This document shows, one piece after another, positions 35,373 through 45,496 of a stretch of DNA of 58,625 bases (positions within the stretch are counted from its first letter, which is position 1; each line of letters starts with the position of its first letter). The notes beneath the pieces were generated by a model. It ran no database searches, was not told where the DNA came from, and was given only the letters and a program-made list of their open reading frames with translations. The position numbers and the translations under genes are program-made. Location of the stretch: positions 1 to 58,625 of the forward strand of contig NZ_MDDC01000018.1 of NCBI RefSeq assembly GCF_001875325.1. The letters are read 5' to 3'. This DNA is from Neomoorella thermoacetica. GTDB lineage: Bacteria > Bacillota > DSM-521 > Neomoorellales > Neomoorellaceae.

Positions 35373-36180
35373 GGAACGATTGGACCACCTGCTGGTGAGA
35401 CGGGGCCTCTACCCCAGCAGGGAACAGGCCCGGACGGCCATCATGGCCGGCGAGGTCCTGGTTAACGATGTCCCGGTCGATAAGCCAGGCGCTGCCGTGC
35501 CCGATACAGCGACCATCCGTCTCCTCGGCCAGCACCTGCCCTACGTCAGCCGGGGAGGCTTAAAGCTCGCCCGGGCCCTGGAGGTATTTCGTATTGATCT
35601 CCATGGTAAAATAATCATAGACGTCGGCGCTTCTACCGGCGGCTTTACCGACTGCGCCCTCAAGCACGGTGCTGCCCGCGTTTATGCCGTCGATGTGGGT
35701 TACGGGCAACTGGCCTGGTCCCTGCGCCAGGATCCAAGGGTAGTAGTGATGGAAAGGGTCAACGCCCGTTACCTGGAGCCTTCCTGTTTTAACGAACCGG
35801 CAGACGTGGCAACTATTGATGTTTCCTTCATATCCTTGCTCAAGGTCCTGCCCGCTGTGTCCAGTTGCCTGAAACCGGAGGGTGAAATAATCGCCCTGGT
35901 GAAACCCCAGTTTGAAGCCGGCCCCGGCCGGGTCGGCAAAAAAGGTGTGGTGCGGGAGGCAGCCGTCCACCGGGCGGTATTACAGAAAGTACTGGCTGAT
36001 GCGGTCGAACTGGGCTTGAAAGTCAGGGGCCTTACCTACTCGCCCATCAAGGGGCCGGAAGGTAACCTGGAATTCCTCCTCTGGCTCGGCTTAACCGGCC
36101 GGGGCCTGGAGAAGGAGGCCCGGGAGAGCCTCATCAACCGGGTAGTTGCTGCGGCCCACGAGGGACTGCTGAAGCCGTAG
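35365..36180 (+). CDS. tlyA: TlyA family rRNA (cytidine-2'-O)-methyltransferase
   Basis: 271 aa. N-terminal S4 RNA-binding domain ([20 protein letters not shown]) and a C-terminal Rossmann methyltransferase domain with the SAM loop [18 protein letters not shown]. Methylates ribose of rRNA cytidines. GTG start overlaps the dxs stop, continuing the operon. Confidence 0.92.
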   Translation: MVKERLDHLLVRRGLYPSREQARTAIMAGEVLVNDVPVDKPGAAVPDTATIRLLGQHLPYVSRGGLKLARALEVFRIDLHGKIIIDVGASTGGFTDCALKHGAARVYAVDVGYGQLAWSLRQDPRVVVMERVNARYLEPSCFNEPADVATIDVSFISLLKVLPAVSSCLKPEGEIIALVKPQFEAGPGRVGKKGVVREAAVHRAVLQKVLADAVELGLKVRGLTYSPIKGPEGNLEFLLWLGLTGRGLEKEARESLINRVVAAAHEGLLKP

Positions 36181-36225
36181 TTTCATAGCGGGGGTGACGC
36201 CCCGCCGGGGAAATGAGGGAGTTCT

Positions 36226-37161
36226 TTGCAGCGGATAGGCATGGTGGCCAACCTGGAAAAACCCCGGGTACGGGAAACGGCCCTGGACATCATCAACTAC
36301 CTGGAGAGCAAGAACGTCCGGGTACTGATCTCCACCAGAAAGGCTGCTGCCCTGGGTTGCCCCGAAAAGGGTGTGGCGGAAGAAGAAGTAATTGCCGCCC
36401 AGGGCCTTTTAGCCCTGGGGGGCGACGGCACCCTCCTGCGGGCGGCCCGGCTGGTGGCCCCGGCCGGTACCCCTATCCTGGGAATCAACCTGGGGCATCT
36501 GGGTTTCCTGACGGAGATAGAGCTGGCGGAGCTCTACCCGGCCCTTGACAAACTCCTGGCCGGTGCCTACCGCATCGAAGAGCGTATGATGCTCCAGGGA
36601 ACGGTCCAGAGGCCGGAGAGGGACTTAACCTGCACAGCTTTAAACGACATTGTCGTGACCAAAGGCGCTTTTTCCCGGATGCTCCGCCTGGAAGTTTATA
36701 TAGATACAGCCTACCTGGATACATACCCGGCCGACGGCTTGATTGTCTCCTCCCCCACCGGCTCGACGGCTTACTCTCTGTCTGCGGGCGGTCCCCTGGT
36801 TTCACCCCAGCTCCAGGTAATGATCCTGACCCCCATCTGTCCCCATACCCTTTATGCCCGGCCCCTGGTGGTACCGGGGGAACAGGAGATCAGGGTCTGC
36901 GTCCATGCGCCCGGTGCCGAAGTTATGCTGACCGTCGACGGCCAGCAGGGTTTGCACCTCCGGGATGGGGATGTCATCAGGGTAACCAGGGCCGGGACCC
37001 CGGCCCGTTTAATCAGGCTGCAAAACAACACCTTTTATAGCCTGGTACGGGAGAAACTGAAGGAAGGGGGGAGCCGGCAGGATGATGAAAACCCAGCGGC
37101 AACAGTTAATCTTGAAACTGATAGCCAGTATCCCCATAACCACCCAGGATCAACTGGCTAG
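36226..37161 (+). CDS. nadK: NAD kinase
   Basis: 311 aa enzyme that phosphorylates NAD to NADP. The catalytic motif [12 protein letters not shown], the NE/D loop [10 protein letters not shown], and [17 protein letters not shown] are present. TTG start after GGGAG. The last 80 bp overlap argR in another frame, giving a C-terminal extension of about 26 residues with no obvious fold. Supplies NADP for the reductive folate enzymes. Confidence 0.93.
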   Translation: MQRIGMVANLEKPRVRETALDIINYLESKNVRVLISTRKAAALGCPEKGVAEEEVIAAQGLLALGGDGTLLRAARLVAPAGTPILGINLGHLGFLTEIELAELYPALDKLLAGAYRIEERMMLQGTVQRPERDLTCTALNDIVVTKGAFSRMLRLEVYIDTAYLDTYPADGLIVSSPTGSTAYSLSAGGPLVSPQLQVMILTPICPHTLYARPLVVPGEQEIRVCVHAPGAEVMLTVDGQQGLHLRDGDVIRVTRAGTPARLIRLQNNTFYSLVREKLKEGGSRQDDENPAATVNLETDSQYPHNHPGSTG

Positions 37162-37540
37162 AGAGTTGCGACGGCGCGGTCTCAGGGTTACCCAGGCTAC
37201 TGTCTCCCGGGATATCAAAGAACTGGGCCTGATCAAGGTGCCGGCGGGAGAAAACCTCTACCGCTATGCCGCGCCCCCCGGGCAACGCCTTATCAACCCC
37301 TATGGCCGGCTGCAGCGCCTCTTTGCCGATTCCGTCACCAGGATCGATGATAGCGAAAATTTAATTTTAATCCGGACCCTGCCGGGAACGGCCCACGCCG
37401 TGGCTTCCTGCCTGGATTCCCTTGACTGGCCGGAGGTTATCGGCACTGTTGCCGGCGACGATACTATCCTGGTAATTGTCAAACCCAAGGAAGCGGTAAC
37501 TACGGTTCTCCAGCGCTTCCGGGAACTCGGGGAAGGGTGA
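37082..37540 (+). CDS. argR: Arginine repressor ArgR/AhrC
   Basis: 152 aa. N-terminal winged helix ([20 protein letters not shown] followed by [12 protein letters not shown]) binds ARG boxes; the C-terminal domain with [20 protein letters not shown] and [10 protein letters not shown] binds arginine and hexamerises. The ATG lies 80 bp inside nadK. In Firmicutes it is regularly followed by recN, as here. Confidence 0.94.
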   Translation: MMKTQRQQLILKLIASIPITTQDQLARELRRRGLRVTQATVSRDIKELGLIKVPAGENLYRYAAPPGQRLINPYGRLQRLFADSVTRIDDSENLILIRTLPGTAHAVASCLDSLDWPEVIGTVAGDDTILVIVKPKEAVTTVLQRFRELGEG

Positions 37541-37546
37541 GGCAGA

Positions 37547-39223
37547 GTGCTCCAGGAACTGCAAATCGAAAACCTGGCGTTAATCGAATCCCTGCAGCTT
37601 AACCTGGAGCCGGGGCTAACGGTTCTTACCGGTGAAACAGGTGCCGGCAAGTCCATTATCGTCGACGCCGTGGGACTGCTGGTAGGGGCCCGGGCCTCGA
37701 GCGAGTATATCCGCGCCGGGGCGGAAAAGGCGGTGGTCAGGGGCCTCTTCCAGGCAGCCGGCCTGCCGGGCCTGGAGGAAACCCTGGCGGCGACGGGTGT
37801 GGTTGCGGAGGACGACGGGACCCTGCTCCTTTGCCGGGAGATCAGCCGCAGCGGTCGCCACAGCTGCCGGGTAAACGGGCGCAGCCTGACCCTGGGTATG
37901 TACCAGAGAATTGGCCAGATGCTGGTAGATATCCACGGCCAGCACGCCTACCAGTCCCTCCTGCGGCCGGCTTATCAGATGGACATGCTGGATAGCCTGG
38001 CCGGCCTGATGGAGCTGCGGCAGGAGGTAGGAGAGTTATATACCAGGTGGCAGGATTTAAAAAAGGAACTGGAGGAACTCTGCGGCGACAGGGGGGAGCG
38101 GGAACGGCAACGTGATTTCTGGCAATACCAGCTCCAGGAAATAGGCGCCGCCAACCTCACCCCCGGGGAAGAGGAAGAGTTGAGCCGCCAGCGGGATATC
38201 CTCAATAATGGGGAGAGGCTGGCCAGGGGTGCGGCGGTCATTTACACCGCCCTCTTTGAGGAAGAAGGGAGATCGGCCTACGACCAGCTCAGCCGGGCGG
38301 TGGCGGAACTGGAGGCCCTGGCAGCCATTGATCCCGGCTTGCAGGCCTGGCAGGGCACCCTGGAGGGGATAACGGCCCAGGTGGAAGAGATAGCCAGGAG
38401 CGTCCGCCGCTACGGGGAAGGGCTGGAGTATGATCCTGCCCGCCTGCAGGAGATTGAAAACCGCCTGGAACTGATAAAAAATTTAAAACGCAAGTACGGC
38501 GGCAGCATCGAGGCCATTTTACAGTACCAGGCGGAAACGGCGGCCGCCCTGGAAAGGCTGGAACAAATAGCGGGACAGGCGGCCGCCCTGGAAAAGGAGA
38601 TCAAACTGGCCGCGGAAAAATACCGGGAGAAGGCCTTGCTTTTACGCCGCCGGCGCATGGAAGCAGCACAAAAAATCGAAAAAGAGCTGAAGAAAGTCCT
38701 TAAGGACCTGGCCATGCCGGCAGCCAGGATCGGGGTGGACTGCAGCGAAGCGCCCCAGCCCGGCCCGGCTGGCATGGACTACATTACTTTTCTTTTTCAA
38801 CCCAATCCCGGCGAAGGCAGCCGTCCCCTGGCCCAGATAGCTTCCGGTGGGGAGATGGCCCGGGTAATGCTGGCCTTAAAGAGTATCCTGGCCGATGTCG
38901 ACGCCGTGCCGACATTGATATTTGATGAGATTGACGCCGGTGTTGGTGGTGCTGCGGCCCGGGCGGTGGCCAGGACCCTGGCGGCCATTGGACGCCGGCG
39001 CCAGGTCCTCTGTATTACCCACTCGGCCCAGCTGGCCAGCTTCGCCGGGCAGCACTTCCGGGTCAGCAAAGAGGTGAGGGAGGGCCGCACCTATACCCGT
39101 GTCGATGTTCTCCGGGGTGAAGAGCGGGTTGATGAGCTGGCCCGGTTATTATCCGGTTCCGCCAGCAGTGTGGCGCGGGAACATGCCGCTGCCCTTTTAC
39201 AACAATCAGGGTCCATAATTTGA
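37547..39223 (+). CDS. recN: DNA repair protein RecN
   Basis: 558 aa SMC-like ATPase acting early in double-strand break repair. Walker A GETGAGKSIIVDAVGLL near the N-terminus; signature IASGGEMARVMLALKSIL and Walker B LIFDEIDAGVGGAAARAV near the C-terminus; long coiled coil between. GTG start 6 bp after argR. Confidence 0.95.
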   Translation: MLQELQIENLALIESLQLNLEPGLTVLTGETGAGKSIIVDAVGLLVGARASSEYIRAGAEKAVVRGLFQAAGLPGLEETLAATGVVAEDDGTLLLCREISRSGRHSCRVNGRSLTLGMYQRIGQMLVDIHGQHAYQSLLRPAYQMDMLDSLAGLMELRQEVGELYTRWQDLKKELEELCGDRGERERQRDFWQYQLQEIGAANLTPGEEEELSRQRDILNNGERLARGAAVIYTALFEEEGRSAYDQLSRAVAELEALAAIDPGLQAWQGTLEGITAQVEEIARSVRRYGEGLEYDPARLQEIENRLELIKNLKRKYGGSIEAILQYQAETAAALERLEQIAGQAAALEKEIKLAAEKYREKALLLRRRRMEAAQKIEKELKKVLKDLAMPAARIGVDCSEAPQPGPAGMDYITFLFQPNPGEGSRPLAQIASGGEMARVMLALKSILADVDAVPTLIFDEIDAGVGGAAARAVARTLAAIGRRRQVLCITHSAQLASFAGQHFRVSKEVREGRTYTRVDVLRGEERVDELARLLSGSASSVAREHAAALLQQSGSII

Positions 39224-39293
39224 AATATATCCTAATAAAAATTAAACAAAGTTAAATATATCCCCTTTACTCCCTGAATCAGGCTATATCTCC

Positions 39294-39336
39294 ACCTCAG
39301 GTCGCTTTTGACAGCATAAAAGCTACGGCCTGAGGT
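39294..39336 (+). promoter_or_regulatory. Nested hairpin upstream of spoIVB
   Basis: ACCTCAGG (39294-39301) pairs with CCTGAGGT (39329-39336), and inside it GCTTTT (39304-39309) pairs with AAAAGC (39318-39323). A T-rich tail TATTTTATG follows. It may terminate recN transcription or shape the spoIVB leader. Confidence 0.5.
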
Positions 39337-39399
39337 TATTTTATGTCTAGAACAAAAAACAAAAACACGTTAAAAAGTGACAGACAAGGGAGGAAGGTG

Positions 39400-40722
39400 A
39401 TGCCCTTGAAACGCCTGGGGCACCGGGTTTTAGGCCTGGTGCTGGCGGCAATGTTACTCTATGGTGGCCTGGCCCCGCCGGTACGCAACTTTTTTGCCCT
39501 CCCCTGGCAGCAGCGCCTGCCGGCAGCAGCGCCCATTTCCCTGTCCTGGGACCTGCCGCCGGGTCTGGCCCGCCAGGTCGAAGTAAAGGTTAATAGCGAA
39601 GGCTGGAGCAGGGCCACCACCGGCGGTTTCCCCCGGTGGTTACAGCTACAATTAAAATTGTTCGGCTTCATTCCTTTAAAGAATATTACTATTCAACTGG
39701 TGCAGCCGGTAGATGTCTCTCCCGGCGGCCAGGCTATAGGGGTCTTTCTGAAGACCGAAGGTGTCCAGGTAGTAGGCCAGGCGGCGATTGTGGACGAGAG
39801 AGGCAACAAGGTTTATCTTGCCCGCCAGGCAGGACTGGAAACAGGCGACGCCATCATCGCCATTGACGGCCAGAAGGTAACCAGCGACCAGGAAGTGGCC
39901 AGGCTGATCGATGCTGCAGGGCAGGCCAATCGCCAGGCCCGGATCACCGTTAAAAGAGAAGGCCGCCTGTTGACCCTGAACATCCAGCCCCGGTACTGCC
40001 AGGAAACAGGGCGTTACCGGATTGGGGTTTATGTCCGGGACAGTACGGCCGGCGTCGGCACCCTTACCTTTTATGATCAAAACAGAGGCGTTTTCGGGGC
40101 CCTGGGCCACGTGGTAACCGGCAGTGACGGCCAGACGGCCATGGATATCAGCGGCGGGAAGATAGTAGCGGCGGCCATCCAGGGTATTCACCAGGGATAC
40201 AGGGGGCAACCGGGAGAAAAACTGGGAGTTTTTCTGGAAAATGGCCAGTTTAGCGGTACAATACAGAAGAACACGACTGTTGGTATATTTGGAACAATAA
40301 CCGGCAAGCTTCCCGGCTACAAAGAAATACCTGTCGCCCTGGCCGATAGCGTCCACCCCGGACCGGCGGAAATGCTGACGGTTATCGAGGGAGAAAAGGT
40401 CGAAAGTTTCCAGGTGGAAATCGAACGGGTCATGCCCCACCAGCGGGCCAGTGGCAAGGGCCTGGTCCTGCGGATTACCGACCCCAGGTTGCTGGCCGTA
40501 ACCGGAGGCATTGTCCAGGGAATGAGTGGGAGTCCCATTATCCAGGACGGTCAACTGGCCGGTGCCGTAACCCACGTCTTTATTAACGATCCGACCCGGG
40601 GTTACGGGGTGCTGGCGGAATGGATGCTCCAGGAGACAGATCTCGTTCCTGCAGCTTCAGCCAGGGGTGCTGCTGTCGAAACCCCTGGTTATTTCCTTTT
40701 TATGGTATTTTATGTAGGATAA
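39400..40722 (+). CDS. spoIVB: SpoIVB serine peptidase
   Basis: 440 aa secreted peptidase made in the forespore that triggers SpoIVFA cleavage and pro-sigma-K processing. N-terminal membrane segment (VLGLVLAAMLLYGGLAPPV), PDZ domain (about residues 130-205, ARQAGLETGDAIIAIDGQKV), then the S55 peptidase with the His in FGALGHVVTGSDGQ and the Ser in VQGMSGSPIIQDGQL. ATG 39400 follows AGGGAGGAAGG; the frame is open further upstream to ATG 39343. Confidence 0.93.
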   Translation: MPLKRLGHRVLGLVLAAMLLYGGLAPPVRNFFALPWQQRLPAAAPISLSWDLPPGLARQVEVKVNSEGWSRATTGGFPRWLQLQLKLFGFIPLKNITIQLVQPVDVSPGGQAIGVFLKTEGVQVVGQAAIVDERGNKVYLARQAGLETGDAIIAIDGQKVTSDQEVARLIDAAGQANRQARITVKREGRLLTLNIQPRYCQETGRYRIGVYVRDSTAGVGTLTFYDQNRGVFGALGHVVTGSDGQTAMDISGGKIVAAAIQGIHQGYRGQPGEKLGVFLENGQFSGTIQKNTTVGIFGTITGKLPGYKEIPVALADSVHPGPAEMLTVIEGEKVESFQVEIERVMPHQRASGKGLVLRITDPRLLAVTGGIVQGMSGSPIIQDGQLAGAVTHVFINDPTRGYGVLAEWMLQETDLVPAASARGAAVETPGYFLFMVFYVG

Positions 40723-40750
40723 CCAAAACTTTTGCCTCTTTATGCGATTG

Positions 40751-40778
40751 GAAGGATTATCCCCCGGTTACGTCGAAA
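40751..40778 (+). promoter_or_regulatory. Candidate sigma-H promoter with a 0A-like box upstream of spo0A
   Basis: GAAGGATTA (40751-40759) fits the -35 consensus RNAGGAWWW and, 12 bp on, GTCGAAA (40772-40778) fits RNNGAAT with one mismatch. CGTCGAA at 40771-40777 also differs by one base from the Spo0A box core TGTCGAA. Confidence 0.55.
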
Positions 40779-40831
40779 CATTATCCGGCAAATTAATGAC
40801 AGGGTTTTTGCAGGAGGCGGGATGAAATAAG

Positions 40832-41602
40832 ATGGAGGCCATCAAGGTGCTTATTGCCGATGATAATCGGGAATTTTGCGAGGTACTGGAGGAATACTTC
40901 AACGAACAACAGGACTTCGTCCTGTCTGGAGTAGCCCATAACGGCCAGGAAACTCTGCAACTTATCCAGGAACAAGAGCCAGATATTGTTATCCTGGATA
41001 TTATCATGCCCCACCTGGACGGAATCGGGGTGTTGGAAAAATTGCAGGTTCTAAATTTCGAGCCGCGTCCAAAGATTGTTATCCTCACCGCACTGGGTCA
41101 GGAGAGTATGACCATGCGTTCGGTCGAACTGGGGGCTGATTACTACATATTAAAACCCTTCGATCTGGAAGTGCTGGGAAACAGATTACGGCAACTGGCC
41201 AATGGCCATCCCCTGCCGGCGGCGCCGTACCAGGTCAGCCGGGCCGGTCGTAACATGGATGTCGAGGTTACCAAGATTATTCATCAAATGGGAGTCCCTG
41301 CCCACATCAAAGGTTACCAGTACCTGCGGGAGGCTATCTTAATGGTTATCGACGATGTCAGCCTCCTGGGAGCGGTAACGAAAGAACTCTATCCCCTTAT
41401 CGCCCGCAAGTATATGACCACTCCCAGTCGCGTCGAACGCGCCATCCGCCATGCCATTGAACTCGCCTGGGACCGGGGTAATGTCGAGATGATGAATAAA
41501 TTCTTCGGTTATACTATTAACGTTGAACGGGGTAAACCTACCAACTCGGAATTTATCGCCATGGTAGCCGATAAACTGCGCATCGGGGCTAAGATAAACT
41601 AA
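40832..41602 (+). CDS. spo0A: Master sporulation response regulator Spo0A
   Basis: 256 aa. Receiver domain with acidic pocket Asp10/Asp11 and phosphoacceptor Asp56 ([15 protein letters not shown]), Lys in YYILKPFD; C-terminal DNA-binding domain with [19 protein letters not shown] recognition region. Phospho-Spo0A starts sporulation, switching on spoIIA among others. It follows spoIVB as in other endospore formers. Confidence 0.97.
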   Translation: MEAIKVLIADDNREFCEVLEEYFNEQQDFVLSGVAHNGQETLQLIQEQEPDIVILDIIMPHLDGIGVLEKLQVLNFEPRPKIVILTALGQESMTMRSVELGADYYILKPFDLEVLGNRLRQLANGHPLPAAPYQVSRAGRNMDVEVTKIIHQMGVPAHIKGYQYLREAILMVIDDVSLLGAVTKELYPLIARKYMTTPSRVERAIRHAIELAWDRGNVEMMNKFFGYTINVERGKPTNSEFIAMVADKLRIGAKIN

Positions 41603-41621
41603 AAAACAGGAGGCTAGAGGG

Positions 41622-41645
41622 AACTGGCGGGAAGTGCCAGTTTCT
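41622..41645 (+). terminator. Weak terminator after spo0A
   Basis: AACTGGC (41622-41628) and GCCAGTT (41636-41642) form a 7 bp stem followed by TCTTC. The T-run is poor, so read-through is possible. Confidence 0.5.
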
Positions 41646-41677
41646 TCATGTGATACCAGGAAGACGGAGGAGACTTA

Positions 41678-42214
41678 ATGGACCTGACTGAAACGCGGAT
41701 TGCCTCGGAACGCATTTACGAAGGCCGGATACTAAACCTGCGCCGGGACCGGGTGCGCCTGCCCGACGGCCATGAGGCCAGCCGCGAGGTGGTAGAACAT
41801 CCCGGCGCCGTTGCCATTATCGCCCTGGACGAAGCCAAAAACATCTACCTGGTACGCCAGTATCGTTACCCCATTGAGCGGGTAACCCTGGAGATACCGG
41901 CCGGGAAACTGGATTCCGGCGAAGAACCCCTCACCTGTGCTCAGAGGGAGCTGGCCGAAGAGGTGGGCCTGGCGGCCGCGGAATGGAAACCCCTTTTAAC
42001 CTTTTATTCTACTCCGGGTTTTTCCAATGAGATTATGCATCTCTTCCTGGCTACCGGCCTGCGGGCCCACCGGGAAAAGGCCGATGACGACGAGTTTCTG
42101 GAGATTGTCCGGGTACCCCTGGCTGAAGCAGCAGCCATGGCTTTACGGGGAGCAATTCAGGACGCCAAGAGTATCGCCGGAATAATGGCAGCAGCCCGCA
42201 TCTTGCAGGCATAA
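41678..42214 (+). CDS. nudF: ADP-ribose pyrophosphatase (Nudix hydrolase)
   Basis: 178 aa. The Nudix box runs from GKLDSGEEP to QRELAEEVGL (about residues 76-98), with preceding VRQYRYPIERVTLEIPAG typical of NudF. It cleaves ADP-ribose to AMP and ribose 5-phosphate. ATG follows GACGGAGGAGAC. Located ahead of spoIIM. Confidence 0.9.
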   Translation: MDLTETRIASERIYEGRILNLRRDRVRLPDGHEASREVVEHPGAVAIIALDEAKNIYLVRQYRYPIERVTLEIPAGKLDSGEEPLTCAQRELAEEVGLAAAEWKPLLTFYSTPGFSNEIMHLFLATGLRAHREKADDDEFLEIVRVPLAEAAAMALRGAIQDAKSIAGIMAAARILQA

Positions 42215-42282
42215 TTATCCTCACCCGGAATAAGTATCTAGGGGAGAGAAATTCTCCTGGCAGCGCCGGGGGAGGGAGTGAG

Positions 42283-42897
42283 GTGGAGCGAGCCCTTACC
42301 AGGCATATAAAAGATAATCTCGGCTTATACCTGCTGGTCGGCTTCTTTTTTCTGGCCGGGATCATTACCGGGACCATAGCGGTTAACTTTTTAGAGCCGC
42401 AGCAGGTAAGCCAGCTGGGAGCCTATTTGGATAAAGTATTAAGCCAGTTCAAGGGAGAAGGCCCGGGTTTTAACCAGGCGGCCTACCAGGCCCTCATGGG
42501 TGCCCTCAGGGAAATGGGCCTGATTTGGTTTCTGGGCCTGACGGTGATCGGTATCCCCTTGATTATTGGTCTCATCTTTTTAAAGGGCCTGATCCTGGGT
42601 TTTACCGTCGGTTTTCTGGTCCAGCAGAAAGCGCTGCAGGGGGTGGCTTTCTCCTTCCTGGCCCTTTTGCCGCCCAATATAATCCAGATACCTGCCTTAT
42701 TTATAGCAGCTATTCTGGGGATTTCTTTTTCTATCGGCTTAATGCGCGGCCGCAGCCAGGCTGAGGCCACCATTTTGCCACGCTTTCTAACCTATTCCTT
42801 TCTAATGTTGCTGGTAACCCTGGTACTGGTAGGGGGAGGCCTGGTGGAAGGATACCTGTCCCCCCTTTTTGCCCGAATCGTACTGGCCTATTTCTAA
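42283..42897 (+). CDS. spoIIM: Stage II sporulation protein M
   Basis: 204 aa membrane protein with five hydrophobic helices (first YLLVGFFFLAGIITGTIAV). SpoIIM joins SpoIID and SpoIIP in septal peptidoglycan remodelling during engulfment. GTG start after GGGGGAGGGAG. Contains conserved LLPPNIIQIPALFIAAILG. Confidence 0.9.
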   Translation: MERALTRHIKDNLGLYLLVGFFFLAGIITGTIAVNFLEPQQVSQLGAYLDKVLSQFKGEGPGFNQAAYQALMGALREMGLIWFLGLTVIGIPLIIGLIFLKGLILGFTVGFLVQQKALQGVAFSFLALLPPNIIQIPALFIAAILGISFSIGLMRGRSQAEATILPRFLTYSFLMLLVTLVLVGGGLVEGYLSPLFARIVLAYF

Positions 42898-42916
42898 AGG
42901 ATTGGAGGGGTGCTGG

Positions 42917-43159
42917 ATGGTTGTGGTGACAATAAGCAACTGGCGCAGGAAGATAGTCTGGCTGCTGGCCGCAGTGCTGGTGGCAGTGGTCTTGCTGGGA
43001 CAACTGGCCGCAGGAGACCATAGTAACCTGGCCCGTGAGGATAATGCCCCGGCCAGTATCCAGAGGCAGGAACAACCGGCCTCAGCGCCGGCAGTCGAGG
43101 ATTCCGGCCGCCTGGATGGCTTGCTGGAGAAATTGAGGAGCTTTTACCGGGGTGAATGA
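42917..43159 (+). CDS. Small membrane-anchored protein of unknown function
   Basis: 80 aa with an N-terminal membrane helix (IVWLLAAVLVAVVLLGQLA) and a short hydrophilic tail rich in Ala, Glu and Gln ending in LLEKLRSFYRGE. ATG 42917 has GGAGGGG at 42904-42910. No recognised domain. It lies between spoIIM and xerD and ends just before a terminator, so it shares the spoIIM transcript. Confidence 0.6.
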   Translation: MVVVTISNWRRKIVWLLAAVLVAVVLLGQLAAGDHSNLAREDNAPASIQRQEQPASAPAVEDSGRLDGLLEKLRSFYRGE

Positions 43160-43162
43160 GGG

Positions 43163-43187
43163 TCCGCCCGCAGGGCGGATATTTTTT
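43163..43187 (+). terminator. Intrinsic terminator downstream of the spoIIM unit
   Basis: TCCGCCC (43163-43169) and GGGCGGA (43173-43179) with a 3-base loop, followed by TATTTTTT. Confidence 0.88.
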
Positions 43188-43271
43188 GTGGTTTTTTCTG
43201 GCGTTGTTGGAGGACTTTTACCTTTACATGTGGAAATAATCTGGTAAACTTATGGGGAACGGTGGTGCATC

Positions 43272-44159
43272 GTGCGCGAGCTGGTGGATCAGTTTCTCTA
43301 TTATCTGGTGGTGGAACGGGGCCTGGCCGAAAATACCCTGGCTTCCTACAATAGTGATTTGCAACAGTTTCTTCTCTACCTGGAGGGAGCAGGTGTCAAA
43401 TCGCCCCGGGATGTGACCCGCGGTTTACTGGTGGCTTACCTGGTGAAAATGCAGCAGGACGGCCGCTCGCCGGCTACCATTTCCCAGCACCTGGCGGCGC
43501 TGAAATCTTTTTACCATTTCTTGCTGCGAGAGCGCCTGGTGGAAAGCGATCCTACCGCCAACCTGGAATCACCCCGGCAGTCCAAGAAGTTACCCCAGGT
43601 GCTGACGGTGGCTGAAGTCGAAAAGCTTCTTAACCAGCCGCGCACGGATACCCCGGCGGGTCTGAGGGATAAAGCCATGCTGGAACTCCTCTATGCCACC
43701 GGCCTGCGGGTATCCGAACTGGTGTCCCTCAACGTGGATCAGGTCAACCTGGAGGGTGAGTTTGTCCGCTGCCTGGGTAAGGGTTCCAGGGAAAGGGTGG
43801 TTCCCATGGGCCAGGTAGCCTGCTTCTATGTCCGGACATACATAGAAAACGGCCGGGGGAAACTAATTAAAAGGGCAACGGAACCGGCCCTGTTTGTCAA
43901 TCACCACGGCCGTCGCCTCTCCCGCCAGGGCTGCTGGAAGATCCTCAAGGGTTATGTGCGGGCGGCCAACCTGAAAAAGGACATAACGCCCCATACCCTG
44001 CGCCATTCTTTTGCCACCCACCTGCTGGAAAATGGCGCCGACCTGCGTTCGGTGCAGGAACTCCTGGGGCACGCTGATATAGGTACGACCCAGATCTATA
44101 CCCACCTGACCCGGAAGAAAATCCGGGAGGTTTATGATCACACCCACCCGCGGGCGTAA
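43272..44159 (+). CDS. xerD: Tyrosine recombinase XerD
   Basis: 295 aa site-specific recombinase that resolves chromosome dimers. SAM-like N-terminal domain ([20 protein letters not shown]) and catalytic domain with Arg in [13 protein letters not shown], HxxR in [13 protein letters not shown], His in [13 protein letters not shown] with the nucleophile Tyr in YTHL. GTG start. Its stop precedes deoB directly. Confidence 0.92.
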   Translation: MRELVDQFLYYLVVERGLAENTLASYNSDLQQFLLYLEGAGVKSPRDVTRGLLVAYLVKMQQDGRSPATISQHLAALKSFYHFLLRERLVESDPTANLESPRQSKKLPQVLTVAEVEKLLNQPRTDTPAGLRDKAMLELLYATGLRVSELVSLNVDQVNLEGEFVRCLGKGSRERVVPMGQVACFYVRTYIENGRGKLIKRATEPALFVNHHGRRLSRQGCWKILKGYVRAANLKKDITPHTLRHSFATHLLENGADLRSVQELLGHADIGTTQIYTHLTRKKIREVYDHTHPRA

Positions 44160-44176
44160 TGGAGGAAAGGATTGCC

Positions 44177-45346
44177 ATGAAGTTAGACCGGGTCATCCTC
44201 ATCGTCCTGGATAGCGTCGGCGTCGGGGCGCTGCCTGACGCTGCCCAGTACGGCGACGAAGGCAGTAATACCCTGGCTCATATTGCCGCTACTGTCGACC
44301 TCAGGCTACCCAATCTAACCCGCCTGGGGGTGGGTAACATCACCCCCCTGCGGGGTATCCCCCCGGTAGGCACACCGGCTGCCGCCTGGGGTAAGATGGC
44401 TTCCCAAACGGCCGGCAAGGACACCACCAGCGGGCACTGGGAACTGACCGGGTTGATTTTAGAACGACCCTTTCCCCTCTACCCCCATGGCTTCCCGCCG
44501 GAGATAATTGAGCCTTTTGAAAAGGCCATCGGCCGCCGGGTCCTGGGGAATAAGCCGGCTTCGGGTACGGCAATAATCGAGGAGCTGGGAGCCGAGCATA
44601 TGCGCACCGGCTATCCCATTGTCTACACCTCGGCCGACAGCGTCTTCCAGATTGCCGCCCATGAAGAAGTCATCCCGGTGGAAGAGCTCTACCGCTACTG
44701 TAAGATTGCCCGGCGGCTGTTGACCGGGGAACACGCCGTCGGCCGGGTAATCGCCCGGCCCTTTGTCGGGGAGCCGGGGCACTTTATCCGTACCGACCGG
44801 CGCCAGGACTTTTCCCTGGAGCCGCCCCGGCCCACCCTGCTGGACGCCGTCATCGCCGCCGGCCTGGAGGTAATGGCCGTAGGTAAAATAAAAGATATTT
44901 TTGCCGGCCGGGGTATCAGCCGCTGGATTCACACCCACGACAACATGGACGGCGTCGACCAGACCCGCAACTTTATGCGCGAGGGCGAGCGGGGCCTCAT
45001 TTTTACCAATCTGGTGGACTTCGATATGCGTTACGGCCACCGCAACGACGTGGCCGGTTATGCCGCTGCCCTGGAGGCCTTTGACCGGCGCCTGCCGGAG
45101 CTGCTGGACGCCCTGGAAACCAACGACGCCCTGATCCTGACCGCCGATCATGGCTGTGACCCGACCACCCCGAGTACCGATCACTCCCGGGAATATGTAC
45201 CCCTCTTAATTTACGGGAAACGCATCCGGCCCCTGAATATCGGCGTTCGCCCGACCTTCGCCGACCTGGGCGCCACGGTGGCTGCCCTTTTGGGCGTGCC
45301 CTATGACCTGCCCGGGAAAAGCTTTGCATCCATGTTGCTGGAGTAA
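44177..45346 (+). CDS. deoB: Phosphopentomutase
   Basis: 389 aa alkaline-phosphatase-fold enzyme interconverting ribose 1- and 5-phosphate. The metal site is seen in [15 protein letters not shown] and [19 protein letters not shown]; the phosphorylated Thr lies in [15 protein letters not shown] 44177 has GGAGGAAAGG upstream; ATG 44159 overlaps the xerD stop and the ribosome site. Confidence 0.96.
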   Translation: MKLDRVILIVLDSVGVGALPDAAQYGDEGSNTLAHIAATVDLRLPNLTRLGVGNITPLRGIPPVGTPAAAWGKMASQTAGKDTTSGHWELTGLILERPFPLYPHGFPPEIIEPFEKAIGRRVLGNKPASGTAIIEELGAEHMRTGYPIVYTSADSVFQIAAHEEVIPVEELYRYCKIARRLLTGEHAVGRVIARPFVGEPGHFIRTDRRQDFSLEPPRPTLLDAVIAAGLEVMAVGKIKDIFAGRGISRWIHTHDNMDGVDQTRNFMREGERGLIFTNLVDFDMRYGHRNDVAGYAAALEAFDRRLPELLDALETNDALILTADHGCDPTTPSTDHSREYVPLLIYGKRIRPLNIGVRPTFADLGATVAALLGVPYDLPGKSFASMLLE

Positions 45347-45363
45347 AATGGCATGTGTTGCGG

Positions 45364-45395
45364 GGCCTGTCCTGAAGAAGGATGGGTCTTTTTAT
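45364..45395 (+). terminator. Terminator after deoB
   Basis: A 10 bp stem with three G-U pairs (GGCCTGTCCT 45364-45373, AGGATGGGTC 45379-45388) is followed by TTTTTATTTT. Confidence 0.75.
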
Positions 45396-45496
45396 TTTAT
45401 GCAGGCTATCATCAGCTGCCGGGATTCACCCTTCATATTTTTGCCCCCCGGGTAATATATGTTTAAAGAGAATAAGCCAGGCAGGGGGGCGGTGGG

